Shown one piece after another: positions 1-7,014 of a stretch of 9,067 bases of DNA; position 1 is the stretch's first letter; each line of letters opens with the position of its first letter. The position numbers were made by a program, and so were the translations under genes. The stretch is from Thermodesulfatator sp. (GTDB lineage Bacteria; Desulfobacterota; Thermodesulfobacteria; Thermodesulfobacteriales; Thermodesulfobacteriaceae). The notes beneath the pieces are model-generated. The model was given only the letters and a program-made list of their open reading frames with translations. It searched no databases and was not told where the DNA came from. The stretch is taken from assembly GCA_003978075.1 (NCBI GenBank), contig QOAM01000110.1, forward strand, positions 1-9,067, in the 5' to 3' direction.

Positions 1-246
1 GGCCTGCAGCACCCCCCAAAAAAGCCTCACCAGGGAACGGGCCTTTCCCCAGAGACCCCGTCCTAGGAAACCCTCCCCGGAGATGGTGGCCACCGGGAAA
101 GGCACCCCAGCCAGGGCCAGGGCCTCCACCCGGCGGCCGCAGCCCAGAAGCAACACCGCCCTTCCCCGAGCCGCTAGGGCCTCGGCCAGGGCCAGGGCCG
201 GAAAGAGATGTCCCCCCGTACCTCCTCCGGCAATGACCCAGCGCAT
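1..246 (-). CDS. murG: MurG, lipid II-forming GlcNAc transferase (N-terminal fragment, cut by window edge)
   Basis: UDP-GlcNAc:undecaprenyl-pyrophosphoryl-MurNAc-pentapeptide GlcNAc transferase, which turns lipid I into lipid II at the inner face of the cytoplasmic membrane. Only the first 82 codons are in the window; the gene continues past the left edge. The translation begins MRWVIAGGGTGGHLFPALAL, the N-terminal glycine-rich GGGTGGH loop of the MurG GT-B fold, followed by a helix rich in Ala and Leu. A later stretch, VPFPVATISGEGFLGRG, resembles the second glycine-rich segment of the N-domain. The ATG at 246-244 shares its A with the murD TGA stop (TGATG, 1-nt overlap), so translation is probably coupled. 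In many dcw clusters ftsW lies between murD and murG; here there is no room for it. The identification is firm from the N-terminal motifs; completeness of the rest cannot be judged. Confidence 0.93.
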   Translation of the reverse strand, partial: MRWVIAGGGTGGHLFPALALAEALAARGRAVLLLGCGRRVEALALAGVPFPVATISGEGFLGRGLWGKARSLVRLFWGVLQA

Positions 247-1649
247 CAGTGATAGACCTCCGGAAAATCCCCTTCCGCCAAGACCTGCGGGGCGTAGGTC
301 AACACCAGTTCGCGAAAGACCTCCCCCCGCTCCTCGTAGCTTTCAAACTGATCGAAACTGGCCGCCGCCGGGGAAAGGAGGACCGTGTCTCCAGGACGGG
401 CCTCATTCAGGGCCAGGGCCAAGGCCTCGGCCAGCCCCTCCGCCAGCCGCGTCTCCGTGGCCCCGGAAAGCTCTTCAGCCATGAGTCCACGAGAGGCCCC
501 CATCAGGATGAGAAGCCGCACCTTGCGCTGGATGAGCTCGTAGAGCGGGCGATAGGAGGCCCCCTTGTGGAGCCCCCCCAGGATGAGCACGATAGGAGCG
601 GAGAGGCTCTCCAGGGCCGTCCGGGTGGCTTCCACGTTGGTGGCCTTCGAGTCGTTCACGAAATAGACCCCACCGAAGGAGCCCACAAATTCCAGGCGAT
701 GCGGAAACCCCACAAAAGAATGCACGGCCTGCCTTACGGCCTCCGGCGAGGCCCCCACCCAGCGGGCCAGGGCCGCCGCCACGGCAAAGTTCAGGCGGTT
801 GTGGTATCCCAGGAGACGAAAACCGGTAAAGGAGTAGGTTTCCTCCTCTCCAAAGAGCCTGAGCCGGAAATCCCTTTGGCTTACCTCTACCGGTATCCCG
901 GGAAAATCTCCGAAAAAAAGGAGGCTCCCCCGGAAGTCCGGGGACTCCCGGAGGAGCAACTCTCCCCCGGCCCCGGAAAGGCCGGGATGCGGCAGAAGAC
1001 CCACACCCTCCTCGGGGAGATTCTCCAGGATCCGGGTCTTGGCACGCGCATAGGCCAGCAGGTCTCCGTAACGCTCCAGGTGGTCCGGGGCCAGATTCAG
1101 GATGGCCGCGGCCTGCGGGCTGAAGGTCTCCACGGTCTCCAGCTGGAAACTCGAGACCTCCAGCACCAGCCGCTCCGCCGGCTCCCCGGAGAGCACATAT
1201 TCGGAAAGGGGGATGCCGTAGTTGCCCCCCACAAAGACCCGAAAGCCCGAAAGGCGCAGGATGTCCGCCACCATGGCCGTGGTGGTGGTCTTGCCGTTGG
1301 TCCCGGTCACCGCCACCAGGGGCCCCTTGCGCTGCAGGGCCCGGAAGGCCAGCTCCAGTTCGCCCACCACCGGGATACCTTTCAGGCGAGCCGGTTCATA
1401 AACCGCAGGTGGCACCCCGGGACTTACCACCACCAGGTCCGCGGAAAGCAGGGTCTCCCGGCGGTGCCCTCCGGTCTCAAAGCGCACCCCGCGTTCAAGA
1501 AGGGCGTAATAATCTCCCGGGGGAAGCTCCTCGGCATCCCGCATCTCTGAGACCACCACCTCCGCCCCCCGGACCGCCGCCAGCCGGGCCGCCGCCCTGC
1601 CGGAACGCCCGAAACCGAGGATGACCACTCGAGCCCCCTGAAGTTTCAC
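246..1649 (-). CDS. murD: MurD, UDP-MurNAc-L-alanine:D-glutamate ligase
   Basis: Cytoplasmic ATP-dependent ligase that adds D-glutamate to UDP-MurNAc-L-Ala, the second amino acid of the stem peptide. The 467 residues are a normal family length. An N-terminal Rossmann-like domain starts with VVILGFGRSGRAA (residues 8-20). The central ATPase domain has the P-loop GTNGKTT (116-122) and NLAPDHLERYGD (185-196), followed by AKTRI, whose Lys (about 204) is the expected carbamylated lysine. The C-terminal domain shows NDSKATN, LGGLHKGASY and LLSPAAASFDQF, matching the family's NDSKATN and SPACASFD motifs, with Ala in place of the usual Cys in the last. The start is GTG at 1649, 4 nt after the mraY stop, with GAGG-type ribosome-binding sequence inside the end of mraY. 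It ends in a 1-nt overlap with murG. No truncation or frameshift is visible. Confidence 0.97.
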   Translation of the reverse strand: MKLQGARVVILGFGRSGRAAARLAAVRGAEVVVSEMRDAEELPPGDYYALLERGVRFETGGHRRETLLSADLVVVSPGVPPAVYEPARLKGIPVVGELELAFRALQRKGPLVAVTGTNGKTTTTAMVADILRLSGFRVFVGGNYGIPLSEYVLSGEPAERLVLEVSSFQLETVETFSPQAAAILNLAPDHLERYGDLLAYARAKTRILENLPEEGVGLLPHPGLSGAGGELLLRESPDFRGSLLFFGDFPGIPVEVSQRDFRLRLFGEEETYSFTGFRLLGYHNRLNFAVAAALARWVGASPEAVRQAVHSFVGFPHRLEFVGSFGGVYFVNDSKATNVEATRTALESLSAPIVLILGGLHKGASYRPLYELIQRKVRLLILMGASRGLMAEELSGATETRLAEGLAEALALALNEARPGDTVLLSPAAASFDQFESYEERGEVFRELVLTYAPQVLAEGDFPEVYH

Positions 1650-1653
1650 GGCC

Positions 1654-2733
1654 TCACCTCAACTTCAGGGTGGAAAGGGCCAGGATCCCACAGATCACGG
1701 AAAGGATCCAGAACCTTACCACCACCTTGTTTTCCGGCCAGCCGCAAAGCTCAAAATGGTGATGAAGCGGAGCCATGCGGAGGATACGGCGGCCCCCGGT
1801 AAGCCGGAAGTAGCCCACCTGCAAGATGACCGAAAGGGCCTCAGCCACGAAGATCCCCCCAGCCAAAACCAGGAGAGCCTCCTGCTTGACCATCACCGCC
1901 ACCGCTCCCACTGCAGCCCCCAGTCCCAGAGAGCCCACATCGCCCATGAAGACCTCCGCCGGATGGGCGTTGTACCAGAGGAAGCCCATGCCGGCCCCCA
2001 CCAGGGCCCCGCAGAAGACCGCCAGCTCCCCGGCTCCAGGCACATAGGGGATTCGCAAGTAGTGGGCGAACTGTATATGTCCAGCCAGATAGGCCAGAAG
2101 GCCGTAAACCCCGGAGACCACCATGAAGGGCACGATAGCCAGCCCATCCAGCCCGTCGGTGAGATTCATGGCGTTGGAGGCCCCCACCACCACCAGATAA
2201 ATGAAGGGGAAATAAAGTAGCCCTAACTCCGGCCGAAATCCCTTAAGAAAAGGAAAGGTCAGCCGGTCGTCGAAATGGAGTTTATCAAAGAGCACCCACC
2301 AGAAGGCCAGGGTGAAAAAGGCCTGGAAGAGGAGCTTTTCTCGGGCCTTGAGCCCCAGGTTCTTTCCGCGGGAAAGCTTGAGCAGATCGTCCACCCCGCC
2401 AAGGGCCCCGAAAGACACCAAGACTCCTAACGCCAGCCACACATAGGGATTGGCCAGGTTGGCCCAGAGGAGGGTGGCCAGGAGTACCGCCCCGATGACC
2501 ACCGCTCCCCCCATGGTAGGGGTGCCGGCCTTGGCCTGATGCCTTTTCGGACCCTCCTCCCGAATGACCTGCCCCAGGCGTCGCCTTTTCATGTAGGCGA
2601 TAAAAGCGGGCATAAAAAAATAGACCAGAAAGCCCGCGGTGAGGGTGGCATAAAAGGTGCGAAAGGTGATGTAACGGAAGACGTTGAGCACCGAAAGCCA
2701 GGTGCGCAGAGGGTAAAGTAGATGATAGAGCAC
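1654..2733 (-). CDS. mraY: MraY, phospho-MurNAc-pentapeptide transferase (lipid I synthase)
   Basis: Integral membrane enzyme that transfers phospho-MurNAc-pentapeptide from UDP to undecaprenyl phosphate, forming lipid I. The 359 residues from the GTG at 2733 match the usual family length of about 360, with multiple hydrophobic segments consistent with the ten-helix topology. Signature motifs appear in order: GPKRHQAKAGTPTMGG (61-76), the catalytic Asp pair in GGVDDLLK (Asp 115-116), NLTDGLDGLA (190-199), FMGDVGSL (262-269) and the C-terminal PLHHHFE (322-328). The GTG start overlaps the murF TAG by one base (TAGTG) and has a strong upstream Shine-Dalgarno sequence. The reading frame stays open upstream to 2937, but that extension is Gly/Pro-rich, lies over murF and looks unlike MraY, so I reject it. 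Gly-Val-Asp-Asp replaces the more common Gly-Phe-x-Asp-Asp type sequence, a mild variation. Confidence 0.97.
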   Translation of the reverse strand: MLYHLLYPLRTWLSVLNVFRYITFRTFYATLTAGFLVYFFMPAFIAYMKRRRLGQVIREEGPKRHQAKAGTPTMGGAVVIGAVLLATLLWANLANPYVWLALGVLVSFGALGGVDDLLKLSRGKNLGLKAREKLLFQAFFTLAFWWVLFDKLHFDDRLTFPFLKGFRPELGLLYFPFIYLVVVGASNAMNLTDGLDGLAIVPFMVVSGVYGLLAYLAGHIQFAHYLRIPYVPGAGELAVFCGALVGAGMGFLWYNAHPAEVFMGDVGSLGLGAAVGAVAVMVKQEALLVLAGGIFVAEALSVILQVGYFRLTGGRRILRMAPLHHHFELCGWPENKVVVRFWILSVICGILALSTLKLR

Positions 2734-4139
2734 TAGTCCTCCTCCCGGAGTCTTTGCACCACCCGTTCCAGCCCTACGGCCCGGGAGCCCTTCACCAGCA
2801 CCGCCGCCCCCTTGGGGAGCTCCAGCTCGGAAAGGAGCTCTTCCACCGAAGGGTAGGCCCGGGCTCGCGCCCCCATCTTTTCGGCCTCCCGAGCCACCAC
2901 CCGGGCCATCTCGCCCACCGCCAGCACCTGATGGCAAAGTCTGCCCGCCATCCGGCCCACGCTTTCGTGCAGGGCCTCCGCCTCCGGGCCCAGCTCGCGC
3001 ATGTCTCCCAGGATGGCGATCCTCTTCGCAAATCCCTGTCCTACTTCCCAGAAGACCCTCAGGGCCTCGTAAACCGAACCGGGATTGGCGTTATAAGAAT
3101 CGTCCAGGAGAAAATAGCGCCGAGTGCGCAGAGGAAAGAGGCGTCCCGGAAGCGGGGAAAGCTCGGCCAGGGCCGCCAGGGCCTCCTCCGGCGGCACCCC
3201 GTAGAGGAGCCCCGCCGCCACGGCGGAAAGCGCGTTGCGCACGAAGTGCTCCCCCAGAAACCGCAAACGCCCCTCCCCCACCCGGCGCCCCTCCACATGC
3301 AAGGTAAATTCCGTCCCCTCCGGCCTTACCCGCAGGTCCTCGGCCCGCACCTCGGCCTCGATGTGGAGCCCGTAGGTAATCTTTTCGTAAGGCAGATCCT
3401 GGGCCTGCCGAAAGATCTCCTCCTCATCACGGTTGACAATTATGCGGGCCCCGGCAGGCAGCCTCCGGTAAAGTTGCATTTTCTCGGAGTACACCCCCTC
3501 CAAAGAGCCTAGGCCCTCCAGGTGCGCCGGACGCACATTGGTAAGAAGAGCCGCCTCCGGCTCCAAGATCTCCACCAGCCGTGCCATCTCCCCGGGAAGG
3601 CTTATTCCCAGCTCAAACACCCCAAAACGGGCCTCCTCCGGCATCGAAAGCACGGAAAGGGGAAGACCCACCAGGTTGTTGTAGTTCCCGGGGTTGCGGA
3701 ACACGGAATAACGCCGAGCCAGCACCGCCGCACACATCTCTTTGGTGGTGGTCTTGCCGCAGGAGCCACTTACCGCCAAGGCCCAGAAACCCCGCCGCCG
3801 TTTAAAGGCCCGGGCCAGCTCCCCCAAGGCCGTAAGGGTGTCCCGCACCAAGATGACCGAGACCGTCTTAGGCACCTCCTCTAAGTGCAGGCCCTGGGGC
3901 AGGTGCGCCAGAAGGAGCCCCCGCGCTCCGCGCCTCAAGGCCTCCCGCCAGAAATCGTGCCCGTCATAGCGGGAGCCCTTAAGGGCCACAAAAAGCTCAC
4001 CCGGCCGCAGGGTGCGGGTGTCGGTAGAGACCCCGGAAAAGACCAGACTCATGTCTCCCCCAAGGAGGGTTCCTCCGGTGGCCCGCACCACCTCTTCGGT
4101 GTCCAACACCCAGGAAGGCCTTGGTTCTCTGCTAGCCAT
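2733..4139 (-). CDS. murF: MurF, UDP-MurNAc-tripeptide:D-Ala-D-Ala ligase
   Basis: Cytoplasmic ATP-dependent ligase that attaches D-Ala-D-Ala to the UDP-MurNAc-tripeptide, completing the pentapeptide used by MraY. From the ATG at 4139 it is 468 residues, typical for the family. Visible motifs: STDTRTLRPGELFVAL in the N-terminal substrate domain (38-53), the P-loop SGSCGKTTTKEM (124-135), NPGNYNNLVGLPLSVL (149-164), FELGISLPGEM (175-185), TNVRPAHLEGLGS (200-212), DDSYNANP (346-353), LGDMRELG and a C-terminal VKGSRAVGLE. The P-loop has Ser-Gly-Ser-Cys where Thr-Gly-Ser with Val, Asn or Ser is more usual. An upstream TTG at 4157 is in frame, but its GGAGGA lies too close; the ATG has GGGAG at 4147-4151 with 7-nt spacing, so I choose 4139. 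The gene overlaps the murE end by 8 nt and mraY by 1 nt. Confidence 0.96.
   Translation of the reverse strand: MASREPRPSWVLDTEEVVRATGGTLLGGDMSLVFSGVSTDTRTLRPGELFVALKGSRYDGHDFWREALRRGARGLLLAHLPQGLHLEEVPKTVSVILVRDTLTALGELARAFKRRRGFWALAVSGSCGKTTTKEMCAAVLARRYSVFRNPGNYNNLVGLPLSVLSMPEEARFGVFELGISLPGEMARLVEILEPEAALLTNVRPAHLEGLGSLEGVYSEKMQLYRRLPAGARIIVNRDEEEIFRQAQDLPYEKITYGLHIEAEVRAEDLRVRPEGTEFTLHVEGRRVGEGRLRFLGEHFVRNALSAVAAGLLYGVPPEEALAALAELSPLPGRLFPLRTRRYFLLDDSYNANPGSVYEALRVFWEVGQGFAKRIAILGDMRELGPEAEALHESVGRMAGRLCHQVLAVGEMARVVAREAEKMGARARAYPSVEELLSELELPKGAAVLVKGSRAVGLERVVQRLREED
2737..2745 (-). promoter_or_regulatory. Ribosome-binding site fixing the mraY start
   Basis: On the minus strand GGAGGAGGA ends 3 nt before the GTG at 2733. 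Depending on which GGAGG is paired, spacing is 4 to 7 nt. It lies inside the last codons of murF and supports the GTG at 2733 over the longer in-frame extension starting at 2937. Confidence 0.7.
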
Positions 4140-5580
4140 CTTGCAACTCCCGCACAATCCTCCGGATTTCTTCGGTATCCGAAAAGGGAAGGCGTCTACC
4201 GGCGATCTCCTGATAGTCCTCGTGCCCTTTTCCCGCCACCAGCAGGAGGTCTCCCTGCTGCAACTCGGAAATGGCCTTTCGCAGGGCCTCTCGGCGGTCT
4301 AGGATCACCCGCATCCGCGTCCCGTTCATCCCCAGAAGGATCTCCCGCACGATGGCCTGCGGGTCTTCAAAGCGGGGATTGTCCGAGGTGAGGTAGACCA
4401 GGTCCGCCAGGGTCGAGGCCACCCGCCCCATGAGGGGGCGTTTGCCCCGGTCGCGGTTACCCCCGCAGCCGAAAAGGCAGAGGAGCCTCCGGGGAGAAAG
4501 GGCCCGGAGGCTCCTCAGGGCCGCAGCCAGGGCCTCTGGGGTGTGGGCGTAATCCACAAAGATGCGCGCCCCCCGATACCCAGCCACGGGTTCCAGTCTC
4601 CCCGGCGGGGCCTCCACTTCCTCGAGGGCCTCTGCAACCTCCTTGGCCGAAAAACCCAGCCCCCGCAACACCGCCCAGGCACAGAGAAAGTTCTCTCGCT
4701 GGAAATCCCCAAAAAGGCGGGTCCTTACCCGAAATTCCCCTTCAGGATCCCTCACTCTCAACACAAGCCCTTGAGAACGCTCCAGGATCTCCGCCTGCCA
4801 CTCTCCCCCCACCCTAAACTTGGAAACGCGAGGCAGCTCATGTTCAAGCCTTGCCCCCCAGGGATCCGTCACATTGATCACCGCAAAACCCTTCGGGGGA
4901 AGATAGTCCGTAAGAAGCCTTTTCTTAGTCTGAAAATAGGTCTCGAGATCCCCGTGGTAGTCCAGATGGTCGCGGGAGAGGTTGGTGAACACCGCTCCCT
5001 CAAAGACCAGCCCCGCCACCCGGCGCTGATCCAAGGCATGGGAGGAGACCTCGAGAAAGGCCGTGCTTACCCCCGCTTCCACCATTTCTGCCAGGAGATG
5101 GTAAAGACGGGTAAGCCCAGGGGTGGTCTCCCGGGCCCTCTCCACCCGGATCCCGGTGTCGTAAAGGAGGGTCCCCACCAACCCCGCAGGCTGCCCCATC
5201 TTGCGGTAGGCCTCCCGCAGCATCCAGGCCACGGAACTCTTCCCGTTGGTCCCGGTAATCCCCACCAGACGCAATCTCCTCTCCGGAGAGCGGTAGAAGT
5301 TGGAGAGGAGGCGGGCCAGCGCTGTAGCGGCCTCCCGCACCAGGACTTGGGGCACAGGGAGCTCCGAATCCAGACGATCCATACGCACCACCGCTGCCGC
5401 CCCGGAGGCCATCGCCTCCCGGATGTAGCGATGGCCGTCCTCCTGGATGCCGGGGCGGGCTACAAAGAGGGCCCCAGGGCGCACCAGCCGCGAGTCCTCC
5501 ACCACCAGGGAAATCTCTACCCTGAGATCCCCAAGCCACCCCAGCACTTCTACCCCGGAAAGGAGCTTTTCAAGTCTCAT
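4132..5580 (-). CDS. murE: MurE, UDP-MurNAc-L-Ala-D-Glu:meso-diaminopimelate ligase
   Basis: Cytoplasmic ATP-dependent ligase adding the third stem-peptide residue. The 482 residues are a normal length. Order of motifs: DSRLVRPGALFVA (29-41) in the UDP-binding N-domain; P-loop GTNGKSS (110-116), with Ser-Ser where Thr-Thr is common; ETTPG (151-155); EVSSHALDQRRV (177-188); NLSRDHLDYHGD (200-211); YFQTKKRLL, whose Lys 219 is the expected carbamylated lysine; DYAHTPEAL (343-351); FGCGGNRDRGKRPLMG (370-385); and DNPR (400-403). In studied MurE enzymes DNPR marks meso-diaminopimelate specificity, as opposed to L-lysine, so the wall is predicted to be of the DAP type. The ATG at 5580 overlaps the end of the ftsI-like gene by 11 nt. 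No convincing Shine-Dalgarno sequence precedes it, so initiation probably depends on ribosomes terminating on the upstream gene. Confidence 0.97.
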   Translation of the reverse strand: MRLEKLLSGVEVLGWLGDLRVEISLVVEDSRLVRPGALFVARPGIQEDGHRYIREAMASGAAAVVRMDRLDSELPVPQVLVREAATALARLLSNFYRSPERRLRLVGITGTNGKSSVAWMLREAYRKMGQPAGLVGTLLYDTGIRVERARETTPGLTRLYHLLAEMVEAGVSTAFLEVSSHALDQRRVAGLVFEGAVFTNLSRDHLDYHGDLETYFQTKKRLLTDYLPPKGFAVINVTDPWGARLEHELPRVSKFRVGGEWQAEILERSQGLVLRVRDPEGEFRVRTRLFGDFQRENFLCAWAVLRGLGFSAKEVAEALEEVEAPPGRLEPVAGYRGARIFVDYAHTPEALAAALRSLRALSPRRLLCLFGCGGNRDRGKRPLMGRVASTLADLVYLTSDNPRFEDPQAIVREILLGMNGTRMRVILDRREALRKAISELQQGDLLLVAGKGHEDYQEIAGRRLPFSDTEEIRRIVRELQDG

Positions 5581-6706
5581 CGCGCAACACCAAACGGCAT
5601 TCTTTGACCCGGGACCAGGGAGTCCCCGGGGCAGGCCATTGCCGGATCACCCGTCCAAAGCCCTGAAAGTCCACACGCACTCCGTGTCCTTTGAGGGCCT
5701 CCAGAGCGGCCCGCAGGCTGAAACCCCGAAGATCTGGAAAACCCCGCTTTTCCTTAGACCTCCTCGCCTGCCTTTCAAGGACCCCTAGCTGTGTCCTCAA
5801 ATCTTCCGAGAGCTTCAGTTCGCTTGGGCCTTTTCCGAGAAAAAGGAGGGCGAGCTGAGGCCCCTTTTCCGGAAAAAGCCTCACCCGCAGCCACAGGCCC
5901 TCCTTGTAATAAATATACTCCGTTTCGAAATTTTTGGTTAAAGCCCGGCAGACCACCTCCGGCCCGGCCCGTTTGACGAGGTGAATCTCTGGAGGGCGAC
6001 CGCAGAGCCGAGCCCCCAGGGCCCGGGCCAGCTGAAGAGGTGTAGCCAGGGCCTCTCCCCCTGGCCAGTACAAGCCCAGGGATTCCGGGACCTCCAGGCC
6101 CGTGGCCTTTCCAAAGACCCGCCCCCCGACTTCGGAAGGCTTTACGGGAAAGAGGGTGTGTAAAAAGATGGCCCGGGGTCCCGGCACCAGAGCCAAAACT
6201 TCCCCACGAGTCAGATCCACCACTGCAGCCCCCAGGAGACCCTCCCTTTCTGCTTCCCGGTAAAGGGCCTCCTGAAGCTCCCAGGAAAGGACGAGGGTCT
6301 GACGCCGGCCTCGAAGATGGGCCTGGTTAACTAAAAGGGAAAGCACGCCTTTAAAGGCCTCTCCTCCCCAGAAGTGGGGGGAAAAATATTCCTCCACCAG
6401 GACCCCGGAGAGTCCCTGAAGATCTCGCACCTGGGAGGGAGAAAGATCCGTAGCTACCAAGAGAGGAGGGGGCCCAGAGAGGGGACGGTTCACATAAGGA
6501 CGCAGCTTAGGGGGCAGGGGCCCGGAACGCAGGAAATAGACCCTGACCCGCCTTTCCATACGGAAAAGAAGGCGCCCCTCCCGATCCAGGATTTCGGTCT
6601 GCCCCCTTCCCAGAGGCTCCCGGGAGCTCGCCAGGGGTTGGACCACGGCCACCGCCCAGAGAAAGAAAAGCCCCACCGTCCAGAAGAAGGATCTTCCTTT
6701 CTTCAT
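5570..6706 (-). CDS. FtsI/PBP3-like protein lacking the transpeptidase active site, with C-terminal PASTA domain
   Basis: This gene occupies the usual ftsI position between ftsL and murE but encodes only 378 residues, whereas active FtsI proteins are typically about 550 to 650. Retained: a short cytoplasmic tail and one membrane segment (about 8-26); the RG-x-(I)-DR-x-G-like box at 34-44; a pedestal-like stretch (88-125) with GVLVEEYF and an FWGGEAFKGVL block resembling the family's YPxGxxAAHVLG; the first strands of the transpeptidase fold (137-176, AAVVDLTRGEVLALVPGP); FGKATGLEVPES (198-209) and ATPLQLARAL (221-230), close to E. coli FGLGKATNL and TPLQLARVY; a late beta-strand region (271-294); and a PASTA domain (about 322-376, FPDLRGFSLRAALEALKGHG). 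Missing: SxxK, SxN and KTG. Only some 20 residues separate VPGP from FGK where the two serine motifs should lie. The frame is uninterrupted and tightly coupled (4-nt overlap with ftsL, 11 nt with murE), so I read it as a maintained pseudoenzyme, probably a structural divisome part, not decay. Homology is confident; function is inferred. Confidence 0.85.
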   Translation of the reverse strand: MKKGRSFFWTVGLFFLWAVAVVQPLASSREPLGRGQTEILDREGRLLFRMERRVRVYFLRSGPLPPKLRPYVNRPLSGPPPLLVATDLSPSQVRDLQGLSGVLVEEYFSPHFWGGEAFKGVLSLLVNQAHLRGRRQTLVLSWELQEALYREAEREGLLGAAVVDLTRGEVLALVPGPRAIFLHTLFPVKPSEVGGRVFGKATGLEVPESLGLYWPGGEALATPLQLARALGARLCGRPPEIHLVKRAGPEVVCRALTKNFETEYIYYKEGLWLRVRLFPEKGPQLALLFLGKGPSELKLSEDLRTQLGVLERQARRSKEKRGFPDLRGFSLRAALEALKGHGVRVDFQGFGRVIRQWPAPGTPWSRVKECRLVLRDET

Positions 6707-7014
6707 GGGAGCCTTACGATCTCCTTTTCCGTGGGCTTAAAAAGTCCCAAGGGGGCCACCTTCTGACGGACCACCTCCTCGGCGGTCAGGGCCTCCCAGG
6801 TCTTGCGGAGCTGACCCTGGCGCGTCCTTTCCCTCTGGCAGGCCCGGTGCAGAGCATGCCACTGATAGAGATAAATCCCCCCCAGGACCCAAGGTAAGGC
6901 CACCAGAAATCCCAGAAGGAGCCCCAGGACCCGGCGCAGGGTCAGGCCCTGTGCGCGCCTCCGGGCTCGGGACCTCCCAGGCTGATAAGAGTAGGCCACA
7001 CTTAGGGGTTGCAT
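6703..7014 (-). CDS. ftsL: FtsL-like division protein
   Basis: Small bitopic membrane protein of 103 residues in the canonical ftsL position between rsmH and ftsI. It has a basic cytoplasmic N-terminus (Arg-rich 14-28), one strong membrane segment (about 29-50), then a charged, probably coiled-coil periplasmic stretch (about 54-83), and ends in APLGLFKPTEKEIVRL, the short C-terminal motif common in FtsL/DivIC-type proteins. Known FtsL proteins form a complex with FtsB and FtsQ and activate FtsWI at the septum. Here the direct partner encoded next door lacks catalytic motifs, which makes its role worth testing. The ATG at 7014 overlaps the rsmH end by 13 nt; GGAG lies only 2 nt upstream, a short spacing, so coupling to rsmH translation is likely. 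The TGA overlaps the next ATG (ATGA, 4 nt). FtsL is poorly conserved, so the name relies partly on context. Confidence 0.82.
   Translation of the reverse strand: MQPLSVAYSYQPGRSRARRRAQGLTLRRVLGLLLGFLVALPWVLGGIYLYQWHALHRACQRERTRQGQLRKTWEALTAEEVVRQKVAPLGLFKPTEKEIVRLP

Noticed and set aside
107..200. Repeated CCAGGGCC units near the left edge
   Set aside because: They encode Ala-Leu runs in murG with biased codons (GCC, CTG); spacing is irregular and copies also occur in other Ala/Leu-rich helices.
1..246. ftsW fragment at the left edge, as the usual gene order would predict
   Set aside because: Translation gives GGGTGGH and other MurG N-terminal features in a soluble-type sequence, not the membrane helices of FtsW.
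249..1550. Long plus-strand open frame (433 codons) opposite murD
   Set aside because: It lies fully antisense to a clear murD, its translation is Gly/Pro/His/Gln-rich without any recognisable motif, and long antisense frames are expected in GC-rich genes.
2734..2937. N-terminal extension of MraY from 2937
   Set aside because: The extra residues are Gly/Pro/Arg low complexity lying over murF; MraY at 359 residues from GTG 2733 already has normal length and a strong ribosome-binding site.
4543..5607. Plus-strand open frame (354 codons) opposite murE
   Set aside because: Antisense to a well-motified murE; composition is rich in His, Pro and Arg with no domain, so it is a codon-bias shadow.
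5570..6706. Frameshifted or broken full-length ftsI
   Set aside because: One uninterrupted frame spans the gene, no other minus-strand frame here carries transpeptidase motifs, and there is no space left for the missing domain before murE or ftsL.
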